A stretch of DNA of 64,000 nt from Acanthopleura granulata (lineage: Eukaryota > Mollusca > Polyplacophora > Chitonida > Chitonidae), in contig JABBOT010000007.1 in assembly GCA_016165875.1 (NCBI GenBank), positions 7,907,245 through 7,971,244 of the forward strand, in the 5' to 3' direction. Position 1 is the stretch's first letter, and the number at the start of each line of letters is the position of its first letter. The notes beneath the pieces were generated by a model that made no database searches, was not told the DNA's origin, and saw only the letters and a list, made by a program, of their open reading frames with translations. Shown here piece after piece: positions 1 to 12,747 of this stretch. A program made the translations under genes and the position numbers.

Positions 1-239
1 GTCAAACATTCATATATGCGGTCGGTCGTCTAAGTCACAAACAGTGCAGGCCATTCGCCGACCAGGAAAGACACAGTAGTCAAAATTAAAGGCCAATAGA
101 CCTAAATATATATTGCTTAATCTGATTGGGTTTGAAGTGCAAAACACACATATAGTTTGAAGAAAATGTGTCATTTGTAATAATGTTTTAAAGTTCATTT
201 AATGCTATATGTGCGACTTTCATGTGAACTGTTTAGGGC

Positions 240-305
240 ACTATCCCCAGAATGAATGAATGAATGATCTTAACACCACGTTGGCAATATTTCAGCTATA
301 TCGTG
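240..305 (-). repeat. SINE 3'-tail fragment
   Basis: A run of GAATGAATGAATGA is followed by TTAACACCACGTTGGCAATATTTCAGCTATAT. Read on the minus strand this parallels the tail of the main SINE here (TATAAGTGAAATATTC, then GTACGGCGTAAAAC). It looks like the 3' end of a related molluscan SINE, with the GAAT repeats as its tail. Only the tail is present. Confidence 0.4.
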
Positions 306-2655
306 GTGGGCATTATCCTCAGAGATGATGTACGAGTGAATTAAATGTAATGTCCATTCCAGTATCCACTTAATCCTGCATTTTAAGCGAGGCACACAAT
401 CCTAGCGAAAAATGTATCAGAGAATTTTAAATTACACTGAAGAATCAGTTATGTTTGGTTTAAATACATCATCGACTTCATAATGTAAGTACCTATTAAA
501 AGTATAAGTAGGTAAAGAGCTTCGGACAAATACATCGATTTGCTCAGGGAGCCTTCATGGATGAAATTGCTTTTAAAAGGACTCCGGCTTACTTCTGAAG
601 ACGATGGCGTCGTTTATGATATTTCATCGTCGTATAATGAAGGGCCATTTGAGATGTGTTACTGGGGAACCGATCTGCCTCGCCATTTCACAAAATCCAT
701 TTTAACATCGACAAAAGAAACAAAACAGCTGTTACCGAAGACTCCTGTCAACCGTTATCTTTTTATCCGAACTATTTTGAACATATTGAACATTAACTAT
801 TTCTGGGACAATAATAACAAAGGAGGAAATAATCGGACGAAATTCAATATCTATTTTTAAGCCATTTTCCTCAACAAGAAAAGTTGCTTTAATCTAAAAA
901 ATAACTACTTCACTGATGGCATTTAACTTTTCGAATACGCAACCTCCGCTTCATTTACGCTTAATTTTTTTTCACATATTACCGCTTTGGGCATTAATTC
1001 TTGGACCGCTAGTATTACACAATCTGGACGTTTTCACTTCACTAACTCAGATCTGCGAGCATCGATAACCTTCAAAAACGACTTTACGATACCATACATG
1101 CTGCGACCTCGTTTCAGTCTTGATATCTGACAATAAATTGATAAGTTTTCCAAGAATCTAGTTATTTTAAGAGAAAATGATAATCTTGTTCTCCATGCTA
1201 TCATTTAGTGAGATGGCCAATAACTAACTCGATCATATCAAAAAACATTTTGTCGGCATTTTTTTTTTCACAAACTTTCTTGCTACGGAGGTTTATTGGA
1301 AATCCGCGTCTAGAGTGAAGATAAAGAACGCCTCCGTGTTAAAGAAATAGGCGAAAATTCAATTGCCCTCAATCACGGCGTAACTCAATTTGTGTTTTTC
1401 CCCCTCGTAAGATCACCATAGCGAACATTCCGCGCGTTATCTGGTTATGTAAGCTCTTCCATCAAACTCCAAACTTTTCGCGTCGCAGGATTCAACAGGG
1501 TGTGCCCACTGTTCTCTGCTGAGGGGATAATAAAATAGATTGATGCCTTTCGCTTTTAAAAACTCCTTTGTCTCCAAATGGGATTAGCCGCTTGTCAAAC
1601 CGACACCGCTATTGATTAAAACCCAGCCGACTTTATGGAATTTCGCGCGTTTTTCATAACTACCCCTTCTCTGCCATTCATTCACTTACACGACGGCCAC
1701 ATTCAACCAAACTATACATGTATTTATTCCGTCCAAATTTATACCCTCAACATAATCTTCCTTTATTTCAGAGATGACGGATGCCATTTTGGCTGATATA
1801 CGGATTTGTCCCTTCCTCATTACGGATTAGTTCGCTTCCATGAAGGGATTAATTCGTTAACAGGATCGAATTAACTCGTTAAATCAATGATAAGCAATCC
1901 TTTATCACTCAATTCAAGAATTTAACGGGAGGTTGTTTTCTGAGGTTAGTTTCAGGGCACGGGAATTCGTGTAAACATTTTTCTGTGATATATGTTTAAT
2001 GCCATATTTAATAGCGTCAGGGTTATGTGTAAAGTCTGCAAAAGAATAAAGGCATCTTGGAAAGCAAATTTATCACTAAAAATAAAATACACAACTAATG
2101 GGTTTATTATATCACACAAAACAATGCATTTCATTACAAAAAATGAGAGTGTGCATAGATCAGCATCGATGTTTTCGGACTGATGTGTATTACCATTACT
2201 AAACTTCAAAATAGTTTACAGGGCAAAATCAATACATTTTGATTGCCCTTTATTCGTTCCTGGAATGTGTTTCATAAACATACGTCCAGCGTCCGCTAAA
2301 ATCACTTTTAATTCAAGCGATTCATAAATTAATTTCTAAAACTAAGTTGACCACGCGCGGTACAGGTAGAGAGTGGGTGCACAAAAAGCATATCAATCTC
2401 AGCTGTCTGCCGATAAGGAAGAGCTATGCTTTTGCTATGTGCCATGTTTATGTGCGTATGTCTTATGTTTATGAAAAAAAAAAGATCTAGGAACAACTGA
2501 AACAGACTTCTGTTTATGGCCTTGAGGTGGTCTACACAGTAAAATTCTAACATTTTGTATTCTTGGGAGAAAGAAACATCTATTCTCACATGTCACCAGA
2601 GCAAGAAAGCAGTGAAGGGGATGACACCAATGATAATTACAATTCTCCCCATAAC
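306..2655. other. Unassigned A+T-rich sequence
   Basis: No exon with paired splice signals could be supported. The open frame at 540-860 has no recognisable domain or splice context. About 1500-1900 is richer in short TAAT/GATTA-type words and in CG dinucleotides than its surroundings and could be a conserved non-coding element. That is a guess from texture only. Confidence 0.3.
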
Positions 2656-2659
2656 CCTT

Positions 2660-2745
2660 GTCTCGCGAGATGTTCACTATTACCCAGCTCCGACTGAGGG
2701 CACTGTATAGGCGCCATTTCACCAATCATGTGCTGATATAAGAAA
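2660..2745 (-). repeat. Weak copy of dispersed repeat C
   Basis: The stretch CTCCGACTGAGGGCACTG followed by CCATTTCACCAATCATGTG matches, in the same order, the repeat-C copy at 14284-14366 (CTCCGACTGAGGCAGACTGAC, then ATTTCACCAGTTACGTG). It is degenerate and only the middle of the element is visible. Confidence 0.3.
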
Positions 2746-5364
2746 GACACCGGCAGAGGGAAAACCGACTTTGTCTTCCAAAGACTAGATAAGGTGCGGT
2801 TCCGTCCTTCTAGGACTTCTTCGAGGTTTTGCTGCATTTCTTTTGATTTAGTCTTCATCCCGTTTCTCAGTAACTCTCATTCATTAATTTGCCGTATCTT
2901 TATTCGCCGGTTTATCACCATCTTTATCTTGTCAACACCTCAAAATTTCCATCAAAGCCAAATCCTTTTTTCCGTCTTTTTTTCTTTTTTTTTTCTTTTT
3001 TTCCTCTCCTCGCATTTCCACAACCAGCCGTTGCAGAATCAGTCTGTTAAATGCACAGAACCGGTGTCAATCATTCAGTCCTTAGTCAGTTTGGTAAGCC
3101 TTCGTTTCAAAAAGTTTTTGGAGATCACGTGGTATGATAGCCACAAACGGGCGTGTGTGGACAGCGTAAATCTACCAATGGCCAGAGACGACATTTATTG
3201 CCGCTGTTTTGTCTACCTCACACCCGCAAAGTGATCACTTAAATGGCTTTCACAAATTGTGTCAGCTGACTTGCTGCCATTAATCTCACGTTGCCATTAC
3301 ATGAAGTTTTACGTCATCTTTAAATCCAAAATGAAAAAAAATCATTCGGCAAATATAATATTTCATATTTTGTGTGGCATCTTTTGCAAACTTTTTTCAG
3401 TTTGAATTAACTTATGCATAAAAGACAACAAATGCACTCTGACTTAAAACGCTGTGAAATATTTTCCTACTAATTCTTATCTTCTCTATTTTTGTGTAAT
3501 GATTGAAGAGATGAAAAATGGAATAATTTCAGTCATCGAAACCTTCATTTCCACCACTCAAAAGGAAAACTACACAAAGATTTAACGATAGTCTAGAGAA
3601 ATACTTAAATCCATCCTTGCATTTTATAATAAATATTTGTCCATAATTGTGAAACCCTCTTTTTGAGAACCTGCCTGGAGACTTACTTTAGATAAATTGT
3701 ATTATGAAAATTACCTACTTTAGCATAGAGTGGATTTAGTACACTTATAATGAAGGAAACAACATACATCAAACTGTGTGGATGTTTGAATTATGTCAGG
3801 ATTGTAAGGTTCCTTTGCCTTTGAACTTACACCACATTAAAGAATTATACCTGAGGTTGATCTGTTGTTTCTCCCTTGTGAACAGAGATCGCTCCAAAAA
3901 TATTTAAAATAAATGTTTTTTCTTCTGTTTCACCACCACGGCATTAAGTACTGATTTATTTACTAGATGATTAACACCCTACACTCAAGGTATTTTTTTA
4001 ACATTCGACGGCTACCATTTTTATTTCTGGAGGAAACAGGGCTGAGCGCTCGATCGGTTATCTGACAATTATCCTGACTGAGAACAATATACGAACTAGC
4101 ATACGAGATTTGAACCTCTGACCCCATTCCCATTGGTCGAGGGCTGGGTCATTTTCTACAAAAAGCTTTACGGATTACGTGTAATGCAAGGGATGTAATG
4201 CGAGGAGTAGCAACACACTCCAATTCGCTATACCCCACAAGTCTGATATATACCACCAACGAGAGACTATTCTATACTACTCCCCACGTTAGTCACCAAG
4301 GTGCTAAATCTATCCCCACTGTTTTTCTTTTGTGGGGAGAAGAGTTCATCTTGGTCTGGTCGCCCGTTTAGTATGTGGGCCCTGCGCTAAAACCCGTGTG
4401 TGTAGATGAGGCACTTGACTATTATCTGCTAGAGTGCATCAAGTACAGATTATACAGATGCAGTCTAAAGCCAGTGGTGTTTTGATATGATTAGGGAATT
4501 TTCATTAACAGGAGTATTGTCCCCGAAAGAAAATAAGGCAAAGGTATTCTAGGTTGTGTCAAATTATGTGGTAGCTACTTGAAGATTTGAATAGTTTTGT
4601 TTGATTGTTTGTTTTGTTTTTGTTTTTGTTTTTTTTTTCACTTCACCGATTATTTAAGTTTTGGTACATGTAACGCTTTGCTTAAGTGGTGCTGTAAATC
4701 GTTTCTTTACTGAATGCCAAAGACAATTCTTCTAGGCAAAAAGAACGACAAGAAAAAATAATATCTATGTGACAGCTGATATAAAATAGTCCATGTTCGC
4801 CTGTAGATTCAAAACTCAGAACGCTCAACTAAAACACTTAAAGCCAGTTATCGTCACGATGACCGTTGGCTCACGGTTCTACACCTTTCGTTTTATCAAC
4901 CCTTTTTTCTCACCGGGCTCTGATTTCGTGTCAGAAGTATTAGGTGGTCGATGAACGGTGGAATTGTATATCGATCGAACAGGAACAATAGCCTTATCAG
5001 GAAATGGCGGGATATTATAACCCTCGCGGCCATTAATATCTCCCCGCAGAAAGAATTAAGCAAGGTTTTTCTCTACTTACAGATTGGCGCCGTTTTGGAC
5101 TGCGGACTGGAGGGAAAGTCTGTTTATATGAAAATCGTTAGTTAGAATAGATATTCCTATTGAATACCACCTCAGGAGAAATTAGTCCTTTACCATACAT
5201 AATCTAAAAGGATTGTGCATAAAGTTGATATAGATTAAAGCTACTTCAAAAAGTTGCTTTCTTAAATATATTTTTCCTTTGGTTTGTAATAGATAACAAA
5301 TCAAACACATACTACATTTGCTGCGCTGCATGATATTGTCATGCAACAAAGAGTTTAAAACCCC
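2746..5364. other. Unassigned sequence with poly-T tracts
   Basis: There are T-rich tracts near 2976-3005 and 4595-4640. No exon could be supported. The block at about 4850-5140 has higher complexity and more CG dinucleotides than its flanks (for example CTCGCGGCCATTAATATC) and is a candidate regulatory element. The frames at 2794-3234 and 4951-5145 show no domain or splice context. Confidence 0.3.
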
Positions 5365-5555
5365 TGGGGCCGATTCCACAAAGCAATTTTTAACTTAAGT
5401 CAAAAACTTTATGCTCAATTTTACCACTCATTTGATACTTATTGATTTGGTAATTTGTGTCACGTGCGCTTTGTTTTGAAAGTCAAGAATGCTTAATTTT
5501 AGTTAAGTTTCAAAAGTTTCACTTAGCACAAAATCGCTTTGTGGAATCAGCCCCA
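5365..5555. mobile_element. Palindromic MITE with about 20-bp terminal inverted repeats
   Basis: The left end TGGGGCCGATTCCACAAAGC (5365-5384) is the reverse complement of the right end GCTTTGTGGAATCAGCCCCA (5536-5555) with one mismatch. The interior also shows partial dyad symmetry: AACTTAAGTC on the left and the AGTTAAGTTTC/CACTTAGCAC words on the right. The length is about 191 bp and no protein is encoded, as expected for a non-autonomous miniature inverted-repeat element. I see no clear target duplication. The superfamily is not assigned. Confidence 0.7.
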
Positions 5556-6105
5556 GAAGATCGTCGCTTACTTGGTATAGAATCTTCTTTGCCAACCAAA
5601 CATTATAATAGAATAGAGTATGGGTGTAGAGTAACAGTTGGATGTGCAGGCTGCAGTGTACCCTGAAAACAGTGGCAAATTAACCAGTTAACACGTTTCA
5701 TCCTATTGTCGTCGCTGTAATTAACATGTAAGACAACAGCGTGTGTTTAATGGCCAGAGACTCTGATTAAACTGTTGAACGTGTGATATGTCTTGATTAA
5801 CTCCTGCACGCTCGGCTGCTTTTCGGTGATCGTGTGAGCAGAAAGATAATTAGGAATAATGTTGATATATTGAAATACACTATATTTTAAACTTTGAGTC
5901 TTGCGATCATCTTACTAGAGCAGGCTTTTACCAAAAGCACTTATCATGGGATTGCCAACACCAACTTGATATTAATAGCCCAGTGATATTGTTTTGCATT
6001 CAATCAGACTTGGGAACGGGATTTTGCACAATGAGTAATCAGTAGGCCTTGGGCAGGGAATTTGCGAATTTCTCGCTATCACTGTTCGTAAAAGACGATG
6101 GCGCA
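5556..6105. other. Unassigned; possible conserved non-coding sequence
   Basis: No exon is visible. Between 5690 and 5830 several homeodomain-like TTAA/TAAT words cluster (AGTTAACACG, GTAATTAACATG, TGATTAAACTG, TTGATTAACTCC). This could mark a developmental enhancer, but only cross-species alignment could show it. Confidence 0.25.
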
Positions 6106-6331
6106 TGTACTCAAGAATATTTGACTTATACGACGCCGGTCATCATTATGGTAGGATGAAACCGGGCAGGGCACGGGCGAAACCCACGGCTATCCGCAGA
6201 GTGCTGGTGACACCTTCCCACGTACGTCCGGACAGGAAGCCAACATGAGCTGGACCTGAACTCACAGCGATCGCATTAGTGATATGCACCTGGGCCATTA
6301 CGCGTTCTGGCCCCCTCAGCCAAGGAGGCCT
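6106..6331 (-). mobile_element. SINE A, near full-length, minus strand
   Basis: Read on the minus strand it starts GGCCTCCTTGGCTGAGGG, passes CTCACAGCGATC-type box-B sequence and the CGTACGTGGGAAGG and CCGTGGGTTTCGCCC body words, and ends in TATAAGTCAAATATTCTTGAG. This is the order seen in the other SINE A copies. The A-rich tail is lost. The two overlapping short frames here are translations of the SINE, not genes. Confidence 0.8.
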
Positions 6332-9300
6332 CCAGCCCAACGTTCGTTGAAATCCAGGATATGTAACGTGCAATTCTGTACTTTTCGCGTGGGACCGTTC
6401 ATCCGCAAACTTGTTAAAGGTTTGTGGTTAACCGGACACATGTTTTCCTGTATTCACGAAACTAACACCATGTTCTAAGTTGAATTTGCCGAAAAGACTG
6501 AACAATATTATGTTAATTTCGGAACACTTTTGTTACCTGAAACTGTAGTAAGCTATAAGGTTATGGTTGAAATTTAATTATATATGTAAATTTATAACAT
6601 GAAATGATCAAGAAATTTACTTCAGCCAAAACACAATGGTCTGGAAATACTTTATAGTGTTCTTCACACATGTAATTGTTAAAATTAAAATGCATAACAC
6701 TGAAACAGTGCGCTGGTCCTATTTTATTACATGTTATATTGACAATCAAATCAGAACATTTACGTTACGGCTTACAGACAGCTGATATCTTCTAGCTTTC
6801 TGATTGGTGAGTCTGTCATAAGCTTAAAATCGTGGGCCCCTCCAGATGCGCAGTTGGCAACAACATGCTCCACACTTCAAATGAAGATAATTCTGTAGCG
6901 AATTCATATACATTCAAGCAGGTTTTTGCATTCAATAGGGAATTTTGTAGTCTTTCTAATGAACAATGCCTCTGTCGTGAGCTGTTTTTTACTTTAAGTA
7001 TGGCGCAAGGAACAGTCAGTGAAACTTGATTTTGATGACGGTTACGATGAACGGCGTAGAAACTACACTACTATCTGCATAAGCCTAAGGCTGGAGCAGT
7101 TTTATTGAAAGATGTACACATATTGGGGGTGAAAGAAAAGTCAGTATTGTCCTTCACTGTGTAATATTTCTATGCTAATGCTGAATGATTCGAATTCTGT
7201 GCCTGGAAAATCGACCACGTTTCCTTAGCAACATGAAAGACAAATGAAGACTGCTTGTCTTTGCTTACAAGTCGCATTTTGACTTCTCTGATCTATGTGG
7301 TTGTTTTGGAAGCTATCTTATCTATGGATTTTACTACTGAATCTGTCATCATTTGCAGCAAGCATCTGATGAAAATCCGCTGTATTGTAATAATGAAGCA
7401 AAGTGTGACAGGATGTGTTAATTAGGCAACGTCACTTGTTACGGATGTCTATCAACACTTCTTGTAACATACGTTAATTAATGTTAGCAGTTGTTAAGCA
7501 GAAAAATAGGTCCGGAAATTATCCACATAACTATCGCCCCTTTTTATGGGCATGAACACGGGTACTATTACTTTGGTAACAGGTACTGGATGTTAATCTC
7601 AGTGAGGAGCTGACGAGCCATTAGCATGTCTGAAAGTTAATTAACAAACAAATTAGACAAGTGTTTTCTGTATCACATGTCTCTTTCGGACAAGGTGCTG
7701 GCGAATTTCTCTAAAACAGACAAAAAACGTTCAACACATTAACATTTGTATGTAAATAGATGTTACAATATCCACACATTCCAGCTACTTAGAACGTGAG
7801 AGAAATAGAACGGAAAACCTTTCTCCCCTATAAAGTAATTCGGGCCTGAGCTATGTACAATCTTTTGGCTATACCTGCCTTTGCTATGACGTTTTGTGAA
7901 AGAACTAATAACGTTTTCCTAGCACATCCTCAGCAACCAATTTGGCATTACAAGGGAACCCACCCCCACCCCCGCTGATAGCCTTGTTTTTTTGTTTTCT
8001 TGTACATTAAGTATTCTTTATAAAAGCTGGCGCGTGTAATGTGAACCGGTTATAAGACTGAAAGCTTTCGCAAACAACAGGATAGGTCACATCAAATGCA
8101 TGGTTGCCTTGAAGACTATTGGCATATAACACGCTATGATATAGCTACGATATTTTACAGTCATTCTACCTCAATGAACTGTCACATCTGCCCCATCACT
8201 TGACAGTATAACGTTATCGCATCTTTCAGAAGAACAAAATTTATAGAACTTGGTACGATAGGGTTACATCCACTCTCGTCTTGACTACAATAAAGAAGCC
8301 CTGGCCGTGCCTTATGTGTCTCCAATAAGTCTTCTTCAAGGTTGTCTCATCTTGTGGCAAACACTTTACTCCCGCATGAACTGAGCTACAAAAACTAACA
8401 GCGATTTCCGCTCTAAAGTAGGTGTAACTACGTCAATTCAGCATCTCGCGTGAACAAATTTCTCCGGTGGACAACCACCATGTGCACAACAATAAGAAAT
8501 TAAAGAGATTCAGAACGGACAAAGTATATAACAAAATATAGAAAAGAGGTTAACGCTTTTTTCGTCAATTAAATGTGTTTCAAGAGAGATAGATGTGTCG
8601 AAATATCGCCACCAAGCTTTTTTTTTAATTTCCGCCATGTACAACGGACCCTTCATACTAGCGCTGGAGACGGTGGCGTCGGTCGATCCGGCCTAAACCG
8701 AATATACATTACCTCCAGACAGTTTTCCATCGATCTCACTCACACATACCCAGTTTGAGGAGCCCTCATTTGTAGTACAACACCGTATTTCTTTACAGTC
8801 CTGTGTTTTCAGCTAAAGCCGCTGGTGTCAGAGTCTATTAATAACTAGCCCAGATCGATGCGGTTTAGGAGGAGGAAAGAAGAAGTTTGGCGAAGGCTGC
8901 AAAAAATGTCGACTTATACTTCAATACAGAGAAGGTGACAATTATACCACAACATTTTATTTTGGGGAAAAATATAAATACAGCTCTGGGGTCTTTAGTG
9001 AAGTCCAGTTGCAGCTACAGTATGTCTTAATAGATCAAAATCACCTGTAAATTTGCATTTAGGCTTAATATGTCAGTTTATCAAGCAGACGCACTCAAAA
9101 AAAAGCAAGCTAAAGACTTGACCTCAGTGTTTCACAATTTTACTTATCCTACGTGTAGTTAATTGCTTTCAGCCAATACGCTTGGCGAATATCCCGCATT
9201 GCAACTGGAATACCAAACTAGCATGGCACACGAGTTGATTACTGATTTAATTCAATAACCTCCGCCTAGAACAATCCTTGAATCTTTCGGTCATGCTTGT

Positions 9301-10194
9301 ACAATGTTGGGCTGCTTATCTTTGCATGAATCCATCCAAATTTCTTACTTTATACACTTTCTTTTTTCTTTGCGGTAAACATTGTTTTGGAGACTGGTCT
9401 TGCGATCATTCACCCAGAACATCCATTTTGGATGACGGCTGGTACACGAGTGTCTGCTGCAACGCCTTGATTTCAAATGGCATAACATTCTCCATATACC
9501 GTATCATACCAGGAAATGTTTTCTTTCAACAGAGCAGTGGATTTAATTTAGATATCATGGTGAACTATTCAGTACTAACTTAATTCGAGTCGATGTACAT
9601 GTAAGGTATGTCTTGTACTGTTCGTTACTTTCTTCCGATGAGGCTTTCTGAACAGGCTGATGAAGTATTACTCATTCATTACAAGAACACAAAGGTTGAT
9701 TCAGCTTGGACTCGAATTGCCATTGTCCTTGAAAGATGCCCTATTTATTGCCCAGTATAGCTACTTTTCTGCAACGCACAAAGGTGACATACAGAAATAG
9801 TAGATTCTTGTGTCAGTAACAGAATTGGAAACGAAAAGGTGCAAACGTGTATTATCTTCAAAACTATATAGTTTCAAAGAAAACGAATTTGTCCGTATCC
9901 TTAAGAGGACCAAATGTGGTTAAACATTTTTTGCCTCGGTCATATACTCCCACACATCTGTTTGCAGAAGTTACTGGACTTTTTTAAAGAGATCAACAAA
10001 GCGATTGTGACTATTGCTTGTTAATTTGAATGTTTCTGTTGCCCGTTGCCTACTATTACCACTTTTGCTTCTCTACTTCGTATTCGCCACGATATTGATG
10101 TAACATTGCAGAAAACCTATGATCATCCCTTTATTCCTCATCTCCATCATCAGGATTTTTTATTAAAGACTCCACCTACACACACGGAGAGACA
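6332..10194. other. Long unassigned A+T-rich stretch
   Basis: No exon, RNA gene or clear repeat could be supported in about 3.9 kb. At 7380-7680 paired TTAATTA words (GTGTTAATTAGGC, ACGTTAATTAATG, AAGTTAATTAACAAAC) resemble homeodomain-site clusters and make this the best enhancer candidate of the stretch. A C-rich run sits at 7962-7974. The frames at 6832, 8573 and 9278 have no domain and no splice context. Confidence 0.3.
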
Positions 10195-10316
10195 GAAAGA
10201 AAATGTTCACCAGACCTAGAATAACCTACTTTATTTCTGAGAAATCTACTCATATGTATAAGCAGATTTCTTAGAAAAAGCACGTTATCCTAGGTCTGGT
10301 GAATATTCTCTTTCTT
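10195..10316. mobile_element. Short foldback (hairpin) element
   Basis: The left arm (10195-10247) contains TTCACCAGACCTAGAATAAC and ends in TTTCTGAGAAATCT. The right arm (10264-10316) is its near-perfect reverse complement, AGATTTCTTAGAAA followed by GTTATCCTAGGTCTGGTGAA. The arms are about 53 bp with a 16-bp loop. This is a small MITE or foldback unit; a transcribed hairpin RNA is possible but unsupported. Confidence 0.65.
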
Positions 10317-12040
10317 AGCCATCATGCGCATGCGCAATGAATCTTGATCTTCTGACCTTAGCATCTGAACCAGTCAAGTCATCGTGTCATGCAGTCATTT
10401 AATGAATACCACCGTCTGGCAATAAACCCCTTGGATTGTGCTTTAACTCCGTCAAAACAGAAATCACGTAAGGTCGAGAGACGTGATCGGATCCAAGACT
10501 CTCTTGTTACCAGTCGTTACAAATCAGACGTTTCTCTGACTTGGACGAGGAATGCTGGGCAAGGCGATGCAAGCGCCATCTGGATAACCTCCAAGTAATT
10601 GACGATTACGTGACTCAATGTTACAAAAGCAGACCTACAGTCGCTTCGCAGATACGATAAACTAAGCCGATGCCATTGGAAACGTAATCTGTAACCTACC
10701 GGAGCGTGGTCGAACGTCAACTCAAGTGGCAGGTTCACTTAATCCTGTAGGTGAAGCCGTAACTTCGTTGGCGGAAATAGAATTAACTCATTTTGATGAG
10801 ATATGCTATGACTACCATGAAGTTGCGCAATTACTTAAATTATACTCAGTAATAAAGTTTGGTTAAGGCTTTCAAACGCAGATTTATGATCCAAGCATTC
10901 AGTTGGTGACAATGTGCACTGGACGACGACAATAAGAGCTTAGCTATCGATTAAAAGTAAACTAAAAGATCTAGTAACGACTCCAAATGGTCAGATAACG
11001 ACCAAATACGCCCAGTATGCCCATACAACGACAAAAACAATGGTCACACAACAAATACAAATGCCCAAATAACGACCGAAAACGCTAAAACAAAGACTAA
11101 AAGCGCCAATACAAAGGACTAGAAATGACCAATCGACTAAAAAGTCCAGACGATAGGAAACTTCTAATCAGGGTAATCCTGTTATAAAAGAATTTTATTG
11201 AAATTCTTGAATACGGTAAATAACACCAAGTAATCAGTCAATAAATCACTGGTTAAAAAGCAATATCATCAACTTTTTATGTTTTGGCAAAATATGTAAA
11301 ACTAAAATCTACCAGGGAAAAGGATTGGTAAACTAAAGCGAAAAAAAAAACAGAAATAAAACAGAGTATCCAGTGAACATAACCCTGCGAAGTTGTTTGT
11401 CCAGTTTAGGTGTCGAATTAGACATTAGTATAACAGCCGTCAGGCAAAATGGACTTAACGGGTCAGTACTGGCAAGACCAATTCTAAAAATCCCGTTCAA
11501 CAAGAAAATCAGCATAGAACGAGAACAGCTTATATAGCAAAAAAATTAAGACGGATCCATGCGAAGAGGTGCACTCAACCGTTTTCGATGTTGACCAAGA
11601 CACAAGGAATGTTCAAGGCGAAAGAATTAAATCACTATCTAAATCATGTACCAAATCACTTCAAAAGCTTTGGGAAATTACACAACACGTCTCTCTTGTG
11701 CTGTGATTGCAATTTTCTAACGTTCACTTGTTCATATATATAACGCGAAGATTTTGCTCAACACTGTGAATATACGGCCTCTGGAACCATGTTAAGTGGG
11801 ATGAGGCAAACTTATAAAGCAAGAAGCCAGGGAATTCTGGACACTTCGTTCATATTTGCGTACATGAAAAGTGTACTGATTATAAAATTTAAGTGACTTA
11901 CAGTGGAGGCGCTTATCCGTGACAAGACCTTGGCTGCACAAGCTGTGCTATTGTTGTCAAAATAAAAGCAGAGTGCAAATACAAATTATCATTCACCTCA
12001 GTATTTTACGTCAGTTTTTACCGCGCCCATAACTCCCGGT
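10317..12040. other. Unassigned sequence around a degenerate minisatellite
   Basis: Apart from the array at 10985-11130 nothing definite is visible. The frame at 10389-10598 (69 codons) is not recognisable. It is opposed by an equally long open frame on the other strand, so neither is favoured. Confidence 0.25.
10985..11130. repeat. Degenerate ACGACCAAA-type minisatellite
   Basis: Variants of CAAATGGTCAGATAACGACC, CCCATACAACGACAAAAACA, CCCAAATAACGACCGAAAACGC and GCCAATACAAAGGAC follow each other. The period is irregular, roughly 15-30 bp, and the strand is very poor in T. It is best explained as an old tandem array. Confidence 0.5.
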
Positions 12041-12660
12041 GAACTGAGAGTTGAATTTGGCCATTAACGTGGTGCAGGAGGTACTCCCAGCCCAACGCAC
12101 GGTCACCGGGATGTTTTATCCCGAAGGTTCCAGTTTATGAGCCATATATACCGATTACGGTTATTGAATAACGACAAGTATCAGGTTTCAGTCCACGCGG
12201 TTTTTTAACACTATCTGCGATAGCGAAAGGCTGTGATTGCTGGATAAAACCTGCTCGCTCGACCTGCAAGCCTGGCTGATTACCCGCGCAGACTTGAGCT
12301 CGTCTTGTAGCCAGCCTTGCGCTGGGTGTAGCTGGTGGTGATCACGCCTGGTTAAAGAACGGCCTGCCTGAGCTGTTGCCGGGTTGTTAGGATTGGTCTG
12401 ATACGGGCTAAACAGGTGACGATACTGGGTAGACGCCGAGAACCGATGGACGTCACCAGTCCTTTACGTTTTCCCCTTTTCACTCGAGGCCTACCAGGGG
12501 TTCTGTAACTGATTGGCGAGCCTAAACGTTGCCGGTGATGTGACAGACATGGGCATGTGCGCGAAAGCCAACGTGGAAAAGAAATGACCAGACACGGGCG
12601 TGTTTTCTGGAACGCTGTTGCAATGATGCTGTGCTGTAACGGTAAGAGGGACAGGCTATC
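12041..12660. other. G+C-rich block of unknown role
   Basis: Base composition rises to roughly half G+C, with many CG dinucleotides, in a window that is otherwise A+T-rich. Open frames are long on both strands here because stop codons are scarce; the minus frame at 12352-12666 has 104 codons. Neither strand shows a domain or convincing splice sites. It could be an unmethylated promoter-like island, an untranslated exon or an old insertion. Confidence 0.35.
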
Positions 12661-12708
12661 TTTCATGTCTACTCTTCATGCGACATGTATGTATGTATGT
12701 ACCGATAG

Positions 12709-12710
<2 letters not shown>

Positions 12711-12747
<37 letters not shown>
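12711..12747. repeat. (TG)n microsatellite
   Basis: About 18 uninterrupted TG dinucleotides directly follow a short ATGT-repeat tract at 12686-12700. Confidence 0.95.

Noticed and set aside
540..860. 106-codon open frame
   Set aside because: No recognisable domain, no splice signals at plausible ends, and a low-complexity Asn-rich end. Length is compatible with chance.
1770..1835. Possible exon after CTTTATTTCAG with an immediate ATG
   Set aside because: The frame closes after under 20 codons and no donor follows.
6146..6478. Short frames of 64-75 codons
   Set aside because: They overlap a minus-strand SINE A, as do frames at 35597, 44115, 45858, 48277, 49031, 55163 and 63403.
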